A stretch of DNA of 64,000 nt, taken from CAXPZW01 sp964221845. Its GTDB lineage: Bacteria; Bacteroidota; Bacteroidia; Flavobacteriales_D; Sanyastnellaceae. The first letter of the stretch is position 1, and every line of letters starts with the position of its first letter. The notes beneath the pieces were generated by a model. The model was not told the origin of the DNA, ran no database searches, and saw only the letters and a list, made by a program, of their open reading frames with translations. The translations under genes and the position numbers were made by a program. Location of the stretch: the NCBI GenBank assembly GCA_964221845.1, contig CAXPZW010000037.1, positions 1-64,000 on the forward strand. Reading direction: 5' to 3'. Positions 8,179 to 16,130 of this stretch are shown here, piece after piece.

Positions 8179-9234
8179 ATGAAAATGGCGCTCAAATACG
8201 CACTGCTGGTGGCCTTTGTTGGAACTGTGATTCCCGCCTTGGCACAAATCAAAAACGGCAGCTTTGAACAGTGCACCGCGTACCCTTCCCAGCCTGGTCA
8301 AATTGACCTGGTGGCCGGGTGGAGCAACGCCGGCAGCGCCTCTGCTTCCCCCGATTTTTTCCACTACGCCGGCACCATGGCTGGTGACATTCCCGTCACC
8401 CCAGTAGGTGTGGTTGATGCCTTCCAAGGCAGTGCCATTGCAGGTTTTGCTGCAGCGGGCATTCCCGGCAGCAACTACCGCGAGTACCTCTGCAACCACC
8501 TGACCGACGCGGCCGTGGTAGGAGATGAGTACCGCCTCACCCTGCAAGTGTCCAACGGCACCTGGACTGAAGGCTCGCTCTCGGGATTGAAGACCTCGCA
8601 CTTGGGCCTGTTCTTGAGTGTAGGCGCCCCAACACAAGTGGACAACCAACCGCTCAACGTCACCCCCAATGCGATGCTGGATACGGTTGTGTTCTCCCGC
8701 GACTGGGTCAAGTTGACCTACCACTTTACCGCCACACAGCCTTACCGCTACATGACCTTCGGCGTGTTTGGAGATGACGCGGGCAAAACCATCGAAATCG
8801 AAGACGGCACCGCACCGCAACTGGCCTACTACTTTGTGGACGACGTGCACCTGGTCTCGCTCAGCGCCCCTGAGCAAAACATCGAATACACCGACAACGA
8901 CCGCAGCGAAGAGAGCGAAGACCCCACCACCGAAGGTGAACTCGGGGAGCCTACGTTCTACATTCCCAACGCATTCACGCCCAACCAAGACGGGGACAAC
9001 GACGTGTTTGCACCGGTCCTCCCCGAAGTGCGCGATTACCACCTTCAGATCTTCTCGCGTTGGGGTGACGTCGTATACGACTCCGACAACCCCGCCTCCG
9101 GCTGGGACGGACGCACCCCCAAAGGCGAATCGGCCCAACCGGGCATGTACATCTGGCAAATCGCCTATTTGGAAAAAACCGGCGACGATTGGACCCCTGC
9201 CGAACGTCAAGGCACGGTTTACCTGATGCGTTGA
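8179..9234 (+). CDS. Secreted protein with C-terminal T9SS type B sorting domain
   Basis: The 351-residue protein has a signal peptide (MKMALKYALLVAFVGTVIPALA) and a mature start IKNGSFEQCTAYPSQPG. An N-terminal domain of about 220 residues resembles the lectin-like, all-beta modules often found on T9SS cargo (NGSFE start, YRLTLQVSNGTW). A short acidic linker (NDRSEESEDPTTEGE) leads to the sorting domain: IPNAFTPNQDGDNDVF, LQIFSRWGDVVYDS, WDGRTPKGESAQPGMYIWQI and a final VYLMR. This is the gliding-motility-associated (type B) T9SS signal, so the protein is expected at the cell surface or outside. Its ligand is unknown. It is monogenic, between a terminator and bshC. Confidence 0.9.
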   Translation: MKMALKYALLVAFVGTVIPALAQIKNGSFEQCTAYPSQPGQIDLVAGWSNAGSASASPDFFHYAGTMAGDIPVTPVGVVDAFQGSAIAGFAAAGIPGSNYREYLCNHLTDAAVVGDEYRLTLQVSNGTWTEGSLSGLKTSHLGLFLSVGAPTQVDNQPLNVTPNAMLDTVVFSRDWVKLTYHFTATQPYRYMTFGVFGDDAGKTIEIEDGTAPQLAYYFVDDVHLVSLSAPEQNIEYTDNDRSEESEDPTTEGELGEPTFYIPNAFTPNQDGDNDVFAPVLPEVRDYHLQIFSRWGDVVYDSDNPASGWDGRTPKGESAQPGMYIWQIAYLEKTGDDWTPAERQGTVYLMR

Positions 9235-9268
9235 TGTCCCGCCTGCGCGCTTGTGCTAACTTGCGCCC

Positions 9269-10843
9269 ATGTCCGTGACCCACCTCCCGGCCGCCGCCAT
9301 CTGGCCCTCCCTCATCCAACAACTGGTTTCTGATCCGGCATCGCTTGCTGATTTTCACGCAGGTTTATGTACTGCAGATACGCTGGCAAAGCGCACCCAG
9401 GAACGCACGTTTTCTGCGGCTTCGCGAAGTGTATTGGTGGAGGCGTTGAAGGCCCAACACCACGGTTTTGAAACCACTCCCGAGGTGGACGCTGCGCTGG
9501 ACAAACTGGCCTTGGAGAACGCCACGTGCATCACCACCGGACACCAACTTTGCCTGGCCTCGGGCCCGTTGTACTTCTTGTCCAAGATTGCCTCTGTGGT
9601 CCGGTTGGCTCAGGCCACCGAAGCCGCTACGGGAACCCCTGTAGTGCCCGTGTTTTGGATGGCCAGCGAAGACCACGACCTGCCGGAAGTGGACCACTTT
9701 CACCTAGGCGGGAAAGTCCTGCGCTGGAACGCACGCCAAACCGGTGCTGTAGGCAGAATGGACCTGCGCGGGTTGTCCAACCAGTTCGAGGAGTGGGCTG
9801 CTGATTCCACCTATGAGCGTTGGAGTGAGGGGCTCAAAGCCATGGGGCGTTACTACCGCGAAGGTACGTTGGCCGACGCCACCCGCAGACTTGTGCTCGA
9901 CGCCTTTGGCAAGTACGGAGTCGTGGTGCTCGACGGCGATGATCCTGCACTGAAGCGACTGTTCCTTCCCGTGCTCCGTCGCGAGCTGCTCAATGCCCCG
10001 AGCGAAGCGGCCGTCTTACGCCGGACGGCTGCCTTGAAAGGGCAGGGGTTTGACGGACAAGTGCACCCGCGCCCCATCAATTTGTTTTACCTGACCACCG
10101 GCGGGCGCCACCGCATTGTGCAGGAGGGAGATGCATGGCAAGCCCTGGACACCCCACACAGCTGGAACCGCGAAGGCCTGCTTGCCGAACTCGAAGCACA
10201 TCCTGAATGCTTCAGCCCCAATGTTGTGCTGCGCCCGGTATACCAAGAAGCCATTCTCCCCAACCTCGCCTACGTCGGAGGGCCTGGAGAAATCAGCTAC
10301 TGGATGCAATTGAAGGAGGTGTTTGCCGCCTTTGAATTGCCCTATCCCTTGTTGCGCGTGCGCCACTCGACCTTGGTTGTGCCGCCGCATGTGCTGCGCA
10401 AGCACGGCAAGCTAGGCATGGACTGGAACGACTACTTCCAAGACTTGCATGCACTCGAGGCCACCATTGCCCAACGACTGGACGTGCCGGATACCGAGCA
10501 AGCCAAGGCCCAAATCAAAGCCATCATCGACCAACTTGCGGGGGACTTTGCCGCCTTCGATCCTTCGCTGAAGGCGAGCGTGGAAGGGGAAGGGGCCAAG
10601 ATGGAAAAGGGCTTGGACAACTTGAACAAAAAGGCCCTGCGCGCCGCCAAGCAGCGTTCAGAAGTGGCCTTGCGTCAGTTGCACGATGTGCATCAGTTTT
10701 TGTTCCCCGCTGGGGTGTTTCAGGAGCGCGTGACCAACGTGTTGGAACTCCAGCCCTTCAGTGCTGAAGCCCTGTCGCAGGTGCTTGTGGAGGCGCTGGA
10801 CACGCATTCGACCGACTTGCACCTGATCTTTACTCAACCTTAG
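9269..10843 (+). CDS. bshC: Bacillithiol biosynthesis cysteine-adding enzyme BshC
   Basis: The 524-residue protein shows the family signatures CITTGHQLCLASGPLYFLSK (near residue 90) and VPVFWMASEDHDLPEVDHFH (near 130), the latter shaped like a nucleotide-binding HxGH-type site. Further on are ISYWMQLKEVFAAFELPYPL and a C-terminal coiled coil (KMEKGLDNLNKKALRAAKQR). Length agrees with BshC (about 520-540). The enzyme joins cysteine to glucosaminyl-malate to give bacillithiol, the low-molecular-weight thiol of Firmicutes and many Bacteroidota. A YtxJ-type protein at 24.1 kb supports an active bacillithiol system. It starts 34 bp after the T9SS cargo gene. Confidence 0.95.
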   Translation: MSVTHLPAAAIWPSLIQQLVSDPASLADFHAGLCTADTLAKRTQERTFSAASRSVLVEALKAQHHGFETTPEVDAALDKLALENATCITTGHQLCLASGPLYFLSKIASVVRLAQATEAATGTPVVPVFWMASEDHDLPEVDHFHLGGKVLRWNARQTGAVGRMDLRGLSNQFEEWAADSTYERWSEGLKAMGRYYREGTLADATRRLVLDAFGKYGVVVLDGDDPALKRLFLPVLRRELLNAPSEAAVLRRTAALKGQGFDGQVHPRPINLFYLTTGGRHRIVQEGDAWQALDTPHSWNREGLLAELEAHPECFSPNVVLRPVYQEAILPNLAYVGGPGEISYWMQLKEVFAAFELPYPLLRVRHSTLVVPPHVLRKHGKLGMDWNDYFQDLHALEATIAQRLDVPDTEQAKAQIKAIIDQLAGDFAAFDPSLKASVEGEGAKMEKGLDNLNKKALRAAKQRSEVALRQLHDVHQFLFPAGVFQERVTNVLELQPFSAEALSQVLVEALDTHSTDLHLIFTQP

Positions 10844-10845
10844 TG

Positions 10846-10874
10846 TTGAATCTACACTTTGGTCGCTATCTTTG
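10846..10874 (+). promoter_or_regulatory. Bacteroidota-type promoter (TTG, 18 bp, TATCTTTG)
   Basis: TTG at 10846-10848 and TATCTTTG at 10867-10874 match the -33/-7 elements of the Bacteroidota primary sigma factor. The start codon is only 12 bases further, giving a nearly leaderless message. Confidence 0.6.
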
Positions 10875-10886
10875 TGGAAACGCACG

Positions 10887-11309
10887 ATGATGGCAGACTT
10901 GCACGACCTCCACGACGAACACGGAAACCTGATCAGCCCTGTCCTCCCCGAGGAGGTGAAAAACTTCCTGATCGACATTGACGGCACCATCACCGAGGAC
11001 GTGCCCAACGAGGAACCGTGGCGCATGGAAACCTGTGAGCCCTTCCCCGATGCCTTGGAGATCTGCAACAAGTGGTTCGACGACGGCCACATCATCACCT
11101 TCTTCACCTCACGTACCGAGGATCACCGCGCGGTGACCGAAGCTTGGCTCAAGAAGCACAAGTTCAACTACCACCACTTGCTTATGGGCAAGCCCCGCGG
11201 CGGCAACTACCACTGGATTGACAACCACATGGTGCGCGCCACAAAATTCAATGGCAAATTCACCGACTTGGTGAAGGTCATGAAGGAAATCGAAGTGTTC
11301 AAGCGCTGA
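10887..11309 (+). CDS. HAD-like small phosphatase family protein
   Basis: The 140-residue protein carries HAD-type motifs in order: NFLIDIDGTITEDVP (DxDGT, near residue 30), ITFFTSRTEDHRAV (Thr/Ser motif II), then HHLLMGKPRGGNYHWIDNHM with the lysine and the late aspartate. Homologues in Bacteroidota are often labelled phosphoheptose isomerase, which the motifs do not support. Likely a small cytoplasmic phosphatase; the substrate is unknown. I took ATG 10887 rather than an upstream TTG because a promoter-like element ends at 10874. It ends one base before the convergent ruvX. Confidence 0.8.
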   Translation: MMADLHDLHDEHGNLISPVLPEEVKNFLIDIDGTITEDVPNEEPWRMETCEPFPDALEICNKWFDDGHIITFFTSRTEDHRAVTEAWLKKHKFNYHHLLMGKPRGGNYHWIDNHMVRATKFNGKFTDLVKVMKEIEVFKR

Positions 11310-11310
11310 T

Positions 11311-11721
11311 TCAGCGGTAGTTCAGGTAATCCTGAAGCATGAGCGTGGCCGCAATACGGTCAACGTTCCCCTTTTTTCTGCGGTCTTTCTTTTTCATCCC
11401 GCCCTGCACCATGGTTTGTACGGCCAGCTTGCTGGTGAACCGTTCGTCCATGCGCGCGATCTCGATGGTGGGGTACTTGCGTGAGAAGGCCACCACAAAT
11501 TCTTCCACCTTTTTGGAAGCGTCCGTAGGGTTGCCCATCAGGTCTTTGGGCTCGCCGATGACGGCAATGTCCACTTGGTTTTTCTCGAAGTAGGCGTTCA
11601 GGTACGGCCACAGATCGGCCGTGAGCACTGTCTCCAGAGCGGAGGCGATGAGCTGCAAATCGTCGGTGACCGCGAGTCCCGTGCGCTTGTTGCCGTAGTC
11701 AATGGCTAGGATTTTTCCCAC
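11311..11721 (-). CDS. ruvX: Putative pre-16S rRNA nuclease / Holliday junction resolvase-like YqgF (RuvX)
   Basis: The 136-residue protein has the RNase H-like fold signatures of YqgF: ILAIDYGNKRTGLAVTD at the start, IGEPKDLMGNPTD in the middle, MDERFTSKLA and the closing NVDRIAATLMLQDYL. Acidic residues Asp (ILAIDYG), Glu (MDERF) and Asp (NVDRIA) form the expected metal site. The family is thought to process the 5' end of 16S rRNA. I start it at GTG 11721, which gives VGKILAIDYG; a longer frame to 11919 would read through the divergent dapD gene. It shares a 48-bp divergent intergenic region with dapD. Confidence 0.92.
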   Translation of the reverse strand: MGKILAIDYGNKRTGLAVTDDLQLIASALETVLTADLWPYLNAYFEKNQVDIAVIGEPKDLMGNPTDASKKVEEFVVAFSRKYPTIEIARMDERFTSKLAVQTMVQGGMKKKDRRKKGNVDRIAATLMLQDYLNYR

Positions 11722-11756
11722 GGCGCAAAGGTAGGAGAGGGGGAGTGGAATCGGTC

Positions 11757-11764
11757 TATCTTTG
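11757..11764 (+). promoter_or_regulatory. -7 promoter element of dapD (TATCTTTG)
   Basis: TATCTTTG ends six bases before the dapD ATG. No clear -33 TTG was found at the expected distance. Confidence 0.4.
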
Positions 11765-11769
11765 GCCGC

Positions 11770-12585
11770 ATGAATTTGGATGCATTGCGCGCGGATGTGG
11801 AACGCGCTTGGGACGACCGCTCCCAGTTGGAAGCTGCTCGCAGCAGCGTGGAAGCCGTTTTGGAACTGATTGATTCCGGTAGCCTGCGTGTGGCTGAGCC
11901 CACCGCGGACGGCTGGCAAGTGAACGAGTGGGTGAAAAAAGCCGTGGTGCTCTACTTTCCTTTACGCAGCATGGAAACCATTGAGGTGGGACCGTTTGAG
12001 TTCCACGATAAGATGGCCCTCAAAACTGGCTACGCCGAAAAAGGCGTGCGTGTAGTTCCCCATGCCATTGCCCGATACGGCGCGTATGTGTCGAGTGGCG
12101 TGGTGATGATGCCGAGCTATGTGAACATCGGCGCCTATGTGGACGAAGGTACCATGGTAGATACCTGGGCCACCGTGGGCAGTTGCGCACAAATTGGCAA
12201 AGGCGTGCACCTGAGCGGAGGCGTCGGCATTGGAGGCGTGCTCGAACCCCTGCAAGCCGCTCCGGTCATTGTGGAGGACGGGGCCTTCATCGGTTCGCGC
12301 TGTATTGTGGTGGAAGGGGTACGCGTGGGCAAGGAAGCCGTGCTTGCGGCCAACGTGACCCTCACCAAGTCCACCCACATCATCGATGTCACTGGTCCTG
12401 AGCCTGTGACGTATAAAGGTGAAGTGCCTGCACGTTCGGTGGTGATCCCGGGCACCTACCCCAAGCAGTTCCCCGCGGGTGAATTCCAAGTGAGCTGCGC
12501 GCTGATCATCGGTAAGCGCACCGAGAGCACCGATCGCAAAACCTCCCTCAACCAAGTCTTGCGCGACTTCCAAATCGCAGTGTAA
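11770..12585 (+). CDS. dapD: 2,3,4,5-tetrahydropyridine-2,6-dicarboxylate N-succinyltransferase
   Basis: The 271-residue protein is a left-handed beta-helix acyltransferase. The hexapeptide region runs from about residue 105 to 215 (VVMMPSYVNIGAYVDEGTMV, then WATVGSCAQIGKGVHLSGGV, VIVEDGAFIGSRCIVVEGV). The substrate-binding segment VRVVPHAIARYGAYV precedes it. Length fits DapD (about 270-275). It succinylates tetrahydrodipicolinate in the lysine/meso-diaminopimelate pathway, using succinyl-CoA. The glycosyltransferase gene starts two bases after its stop, so the two form an operon. Confidence 0.97.
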   Translation: MNLDALRADVERAWDDRSQLEAARSSVEAVLELIDSGSLRVAEPTADGWQVNEWVKKAVVLYFPLRSMETIEVGPFEFHDKMALKTGYAEKGVRVVPHAIARYGAYVSSGVVMMPSYVNIGAYVDEGTMVDTWATVGSCAQIGKGVHLSGGVGIGGVLEPLQAAPVIVEDGAFIGSRCIVVEGVRVGKEAVLAANVTLTKSTHIIDVTGPEPVTYKGEVPARSVVIPGTYPKQFPAGEFQVSCALIIGKRTESTDRKTSLNQVLRDFQIAV

Positions 12586-12587
12586 GC

Positions 12588-13586
12588 GTGGAGCGCATCC
12601 TGGTCATACAAACCGCCTTCATTGGCGATGTGATCTTGGCCACGGGCGTGGTGGAAAAACTCGCCCGCCGGTTTCCGGATGCGCAATTGGACATGGTGGT
12701 GCGCGGTGGAAACCAAAGCCTGTTGAACGGCAACCCTCACCTGAACGAAGTGTTGGTGTGGGACAAGAAGTCCGGCAAGTACCGCAACCTCTGGCGCTTA
12801 CTACGCACCATTCGCAGTCGTAAGTACGACGCGGTTATTACCCTGCAGCGCTACGCCTCAAGCGGCGTGCTGTGTGGGTTTTCAGGAGCCGAGTACCGCG
12901 CGGGCTTCAAACAGAACCCCTTTTCGTGGCGCTTTACCCATACTGCGGTCCACCGGATTACTTCAGAACCGGGCAGCCCACACGAGGTAGAACGCAACCA
13001 CCAATTGGTGTACCCCCTGACCGATACCGTGCCGGCCATGCCGCGTCTGTACCCCAGCGATGAGGACCACCAGGCGGTAGCGACGTACCAAGAAGGTACT
13101 TACGTGTGCTTGGCGCCTTCAAGCGTCTGGTTCACCAAGCGTTGGCCCACGACCTATTGGGAAGAGGTGATGAATGCCCGGCCAGAGGTGACCTTCTATT
13201 TGTTGGGTGCTCCCGGTGAACGCGAAGAGCTGGAGGCCATGGGGGCCAACCGTCCGCAGGTCCGCAACCTCGCAGGCAAGCTCAGCTTGCTCCAAAGTGC
13301 GGCCTTGATGCAGGGCGCGGCCATGAACGTGGTCAACGACAGCGGCCCGTTGCACTTGTGCTCAGCCATGGAGGCCCCGGTGACCGCGCTGTTTTGCAAC
13401 ACGGTACCCGCTTTTGGCTTTGGCCCCTTGGGCAAGGATGCCGTTGTGCTCGAAACCGAAGAAGAACTCGCCTGCCGTCCGTGCGGCATTACCGGAAAAA
13501 AAGCGTGCCCACTCGGGCATTTCCGATGTGGGCACAGTATTGGCGTCAACCGGGTACTCGCCCGGATTGATCAAAGTCTGAAGTAA
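12588..13586 (+). CDS. Glycosyltransferase family 9 protein (ADP-heptose:LPS heptosyltransferase type)
   Basis: The 332-residue protein begins with GTG at 12588: MERILVIQTAFIGDVILATG, the classic N-terminus of family 9 enzymes. In the C-terminal half are VCLAPSSVWFTKRWPTTYWE and MNVVNDSGPLHLCSAMEAPV, the ADP-sugar site (DSGPLH), then TALFCNTVPAFGFGPLG. Near the end four cysteines (CRPCGITGKKACPLGHFRCG) form a likely metal-binding cluster seen in many of these enzymes. It would add heptose or a related sugar to the LPS core at the cytoplasmic face of the inner membrane. It follows dapD by two bases. Confidence 0.9.
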   Translation: MERILVIQTAFIGDVILATGVVEKLARRFPDAQLDMVVRGGNQSLLNGNPHLNEVLVWDKKSGKYRNLWRLLRTIRSRKYDAVITLQRYASSGVLCGFSGAEYRAGFKQNPFSWRFTHTAVHRITSEPGSPHEVERNHQLVYPLTDTVPAMPRLYPSDEDHQAVATYQEGTYVCLAPSSVWFTKRWPTTYWEEVMNARPEVTFYLLGAPGEREELEAMGANRPQVRNLAGKLSLLQSAALMQGAAMNVVNDSGPLHLCSAMEAPVTALFCNTVPAFGFGPLGKDAVVLETEEELACRPCGITGKKACPLGHFRCGHSIGVNRVLARIDQSLK

Positions 13587-13595
13587 GCTCCCCCG

Positions 13596-13940
13596 TTATC
13601 CAGGGCAATTGCCGACGCAGAAAGGAACCTCTGCGTTGGGATCGGTGCTGTTGATCAAGCGCACCACTTGGCCCGCTTGCAGCTGGGTGGATTTGTACGA
13701 GCCTTTGCGCTCGCCTTCGAGTTCCACCAGGTGTACGGTGATGCTCACCAGTTTCAGGTCGTTGTCGAACTGGGGGGTGTAGCGGAAGTCAAAGCCTTTA
13801 TCCAGCAGTTCGGTGCGCATGTTCATCAGGTCCTCACGCGAAGTCTCGCCGGTGATTTCAAGGTTGAAGTTGGCGTCGATTTGGGCGAAGGCCCCGGCGC
13901 TGAGCAGCGCGAATGCAAAAGCAGCAACAAGTTTTTTCAT
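13596..13940 (-). CDS. Small secreted protein with BlaR1-tail-like domain
   Basis: The 114-residue protein has a signal peptide (MKKLVAAFAFALLSAGAFAQ). A segment follows whose pattern (ETSREDLMNMRTELLDKGFD, then FRYTPQFDNDLKLVSITVHL) resembles the small alpha/beta module found at the ends of Bacteroidota M56/BlaR1 proteins. It ends with AEVPFCVGNCPG, two cysteines that may pair. No function is known to me. A longer minus-strand frame reaches 14855, but the part above 13940 is antisense to gldM and starts before the signal peptide. It is divergent from gldM and converges with the glycosyltransferase. Confidence 0.8.
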   Translation of the reverse strand: MKKLVAAFAFALLSAGAFAQIDANFNLEITGETSREDLMNMRTELLDKGFDFRYTPQFDNDLKLVSITVHLVELEGERKGSYKSTQLQAGQVVRLINSTDPNAEVPFCVGNCPG

Positions 13941-14087
13941 CGTCTCAATGGATTCAGTCAAAAATAGGCATTTCGCCTCCGGGAGATAGACACGTGTGAC
14001 AGGGGAAAGGTTGCTCGCTGTTCCGAAATGCGACTGGCGCATTGGAAGAGTGAAACCGGCGCTCGGCGCCACAAACTGCAAAATCCC

Positions 14088-15695
14088 ATGGCAAGCAAGA
14101 AAGAATCCCCTCGGCAAAAGATGATTGGCATGATGTACTTGGTACTCACCGCCATGCTCGCACTCAATGTGCAACGTGAAGTGCTCGACGCGTTTGTGAC
14201 CCTCGACGAAGGCAACGCCCGCTCGCTTCAAGCCTATTCGGCGAGCAACGACGCGCTGTTTGGTCAGCTCAAGTTTGCCAACAACGTGGATCCCGCCAAA
14301 GCCGGGCCCTTCTTCGAAAGCGCCTCCCAAATCCGCAGGGAGTCCGAAGCACTCCTGGGTTGGATCGACGATTTGCGCAAGCAGTTGGTGCAAGAGGAAG
14401 AAGGCATCACGCCCGAAGAGGCCGATACCCTGCAACTGCGCTTCACCGAGAAGCTGGACAAGTACGATGCGTCCACGCGTATCCTGATCGGCCCTAAAGA
14501 AGATGCCTCCGAAGGCGCTGCCCGCGAACTGCGCGAACGTTTGGAGGCATACATGGCGCAGACCAACGCCATGCTGGACGTAGCTGCTGTGGCACCCGTG
14601 GAATCGCCCTTTGACTTTTCGGACCGCGAGTTGGACGGGGAGTTTGAGGACTGGGAGACCTTCACCTTCTACGATACCCCACTGGCTGCTTGCGTAGCCA
14701 TGCTGCACAAGACTGCTGCCGACGTGCGCGCTGTGGAATATGCAGCCCTCAACGGACTCTTGGCGCAGATTTCGGTGGACGACATTCCGGTGGACACGGT
14801 ACTGGCGCGGGTGATCCCCACTTCCAACTACGTTACCCTGGGCGAGGCGTACCAAGCTGACATTTTTCTGGGCGCATATTCAACGACTTCTGAGCCTCAA
14901 GTGCTGATCGGGGAGGTGGACGAACGCGGCTACTTGATCGGGGAGGGTACCCCGCTGGAGGTGGCCGATGGCATTGGGCGGTTTGAAGTCAAGCCCGGCC
15001 GCGAGGGCTTGCACAGCTACGCAGGCGAGGTGCGCATCACCGACAAACAAGGCCAAATCCGCCGCTACCCGTTCCGCCAAGAATACCTGGCGGCCAAGCC
15101 CACGGCAGTGGTGTCGCCTACCGCTATGAATGTGATGTACATCGGTCCGGACAACCCGTTGGATGTATCTGTTCCAGGCATTCCCGATGAAAACCTGGTG
15201 GTGAGCATCACTGGTGGCAATAGCGTTTCCAAAGTGGGTGCGGGCAAATACGTGGCGAAGCTCAAACCGGGCACCGATCGCAACATTCAAGTCAACGTTT
15301 CGGCCCGCTTGAGTGACGGCAGTGTGCGCAGCTTTGGAAGTCTGGATTTTCGAGCTCGACCACTTCCTGATCCCAAGGTGCGTATCTCCGATATCTACCA
15401 AGACGGCCGCTTGACTCTTGCAGAACTCAAAGCCTTCGGGGGCATCAAGGCTGAGTACGATAAGAACTTCGAATTCGCCGGACTGCCGCTGAATGTGGTG
15501 CGATTCAAAGTCTCCTACGTCAAGGATGGCCAGCTGCGCGAACGCGCCGTGAACGGACGACGTATGGGCTCGGACATCAAAGCGTGGCTGGACGGCGCCC
15601 GCCGGAACACCGAGCTCAAGTTTTTCGACATCATGGTCCAGGACGTCAACGGCAAGGTGACCAAAGCCAACAGCATCTACGTGAAGTTGAATTAG
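14088..15695 (+). CDS. gldM: Gliding motility / type IX secretion protein GldM
   Basis: The 535-residue protein starts MASKKESPRQKMIGMMYLVL followed by TAMLALNVQREVLDAFVTLD, the conserved cytoplasmic start and single membrane helix of GldM/PorM. The periplasmic part has a helical first domain (about 50-230) and then beta domains, with MNVMYIGPDNPLDVSVPGIP, the usual start of the third domain, near residue 350. It ends DIMVQDVNGKVTKANSIYVK. GldM with GldL forms the proton-driven inner-membrane motor of the T9SS and contacts the GldK/GldN ring. GldM is normally in a gldKLMN operon, but none of the partners is adjacent here, so this may be a second, stand-alone copy. A terminator follows directly. 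Confidence 0.93.
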   Translation: MASKKESPRQKMIGMMYLVLTAMLALNVQREVLDAFVTLDEGNARSLQAYSASNDALFGQLKFANNVDPAKAGPFFESASQIRRESEALLGWIDDLRKQLVQEEEGITPEEADTLQLRFTEKLDKYDASTRILIGPKEDASEGAARELRERLEAYMAQTNAMLDVAAVAPVESPFDFSDRELDGEFEDWETFTFYDTPLAACVAMLHKTAADVRAVEYAALNGLLAQISVDDIPVDTVLARVIPTSNYVTLGEAYQADIFLGAYSTTSEPQVLIGEVDERGYLIGEGTPLEVADGIGRFEVKPGREGLHSYAGEVRITDKQGQIRRYPFRQEYLAAKPTAVVSPTAMNVMYIGPDNPLDVSVPGIPDENLVVSITGGNSVSKVGAGKYVAKLKPGTDRNIQVNVSARLSDGSVRSFGSLDFRARPLPDPKVRISDIYQDGRLTLAELKAFGGIKAEYDKNFEFAGLPLNVVRFKVSYVKDGQLRERAVNGRRMGSDIKAWLDGARRNTELKFFDIMVQDVNGKVTKANSIYVKLN

Positions 15696-15718
15696 TGGGA
15701 AAGTAGATTCCAGGAAGA

Positions 15719-15751
15719 GCGGCAGTTCCAGCAGGGGCTGTCGCTTTTTTT
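15719..15751 (+). terminator. Rho-independent terminator of gldM
   Basis: The stem GCGGCAG/CTGTCGC (15719-15725 and 15738-15744, one G-T pair) is followed by seven T. Confidence 0.8.
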
Positions 15752-15768
15752 ATGCGCGCAGTTTGCCT

Positions 15769-15996
15769 CCCACCGCCCGTACCTCCCACCACCCACAAGT
15801 TCCCCCATCCCTAATACACCTACCCGTGTACACCCACGTATACCCGTTTCTACTCCGGTAGGAAGCGGGTAAGAAGTATTTAAGAAGCGCGTAGAAACGG
15901 GTAGAAGCGTTTGCAAACGGGTATAAACGCGTAGACGCGGCAAGGGGAGTTGGGGTGGGGGAGATTTACGGGTGGGTGGTTGGGGGCGGAGGTGGA
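15769..15996. repeat. Large imperfect inverted structure with opposed 10-bp iteron arrays upstream of dnaN
   Basis: The 435-bp gap between gldM and dnaN holds no gene but is highly structured. Five consecutive 10-bp units lie at 15891-15940: GTAGAAACGG, GTAGAAGCGT, TTGCAAACGG, GTATAAACGC, GTAGACGCGG. On the opposite strand units GTAGAAACGG, GTATACGTGG and GTGTACACGG run from 15853 down to 15824. Degenerate units fill 15858-15890. Perfect inverted pairs include a 13-bp pair (15841-15853 with 15891-15903) and an 11-bp pair (15839-15849 with 15915-15925). Outside, a C-run-rich arm (15769-15811) faces a G-run-rich arm (15944-15986) able to form G-quadruplex-like structures. No known element of this form is recognised. 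Confidence 0.85.
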
Positions 15997-16097
15997 ACAC
16001 GCGCGCGGCAAGCCCCATGCCACGGCCAGCCCAATGACAGTTGGACACAATTTGTGAACAGCACACAAACACCCGGCAGATTCCCAATTCATCCGTC

Positions 16098-16105
16098 TAT
16101 ATTTG
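16098..16105 (+). promoter_or_regulatory. -7 promoter element of dnaN (TATATTTG)
   Basis: TATATTTG matches the Bacteroidota -7 consensus and ends 25 bases before the dnaN ATG. A -33 TTG at the standard distance is not evident. Confidence 0.5.
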
Positions 16106-16130
16106 TCGGTCCAAGACAAACTCTGAGACC

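Noticed and set aside
10887..11309. Phosphoheptose isomerase
   Set aside because: The motifs are those of the HAD fold (DIDGT); no SIS domain is present.
13941..14855. Minus-strand extension in front of the small secreted protein
   Set aside because: Antisense to gldM; the real gene starts at the signal peptide (13940).
15821..15940. CRISPR array
   Set aside because: Repeats are 10 bp, contiguous, and in two orientations; no spacers and no cas genes.
15696..16130. Classical oriC
   Set aside because: No TTATCCACA-type DnaA boxes or AT-rich unwinding region were seen, and dnaA is not adjacent. An unusual origin is not excluded.
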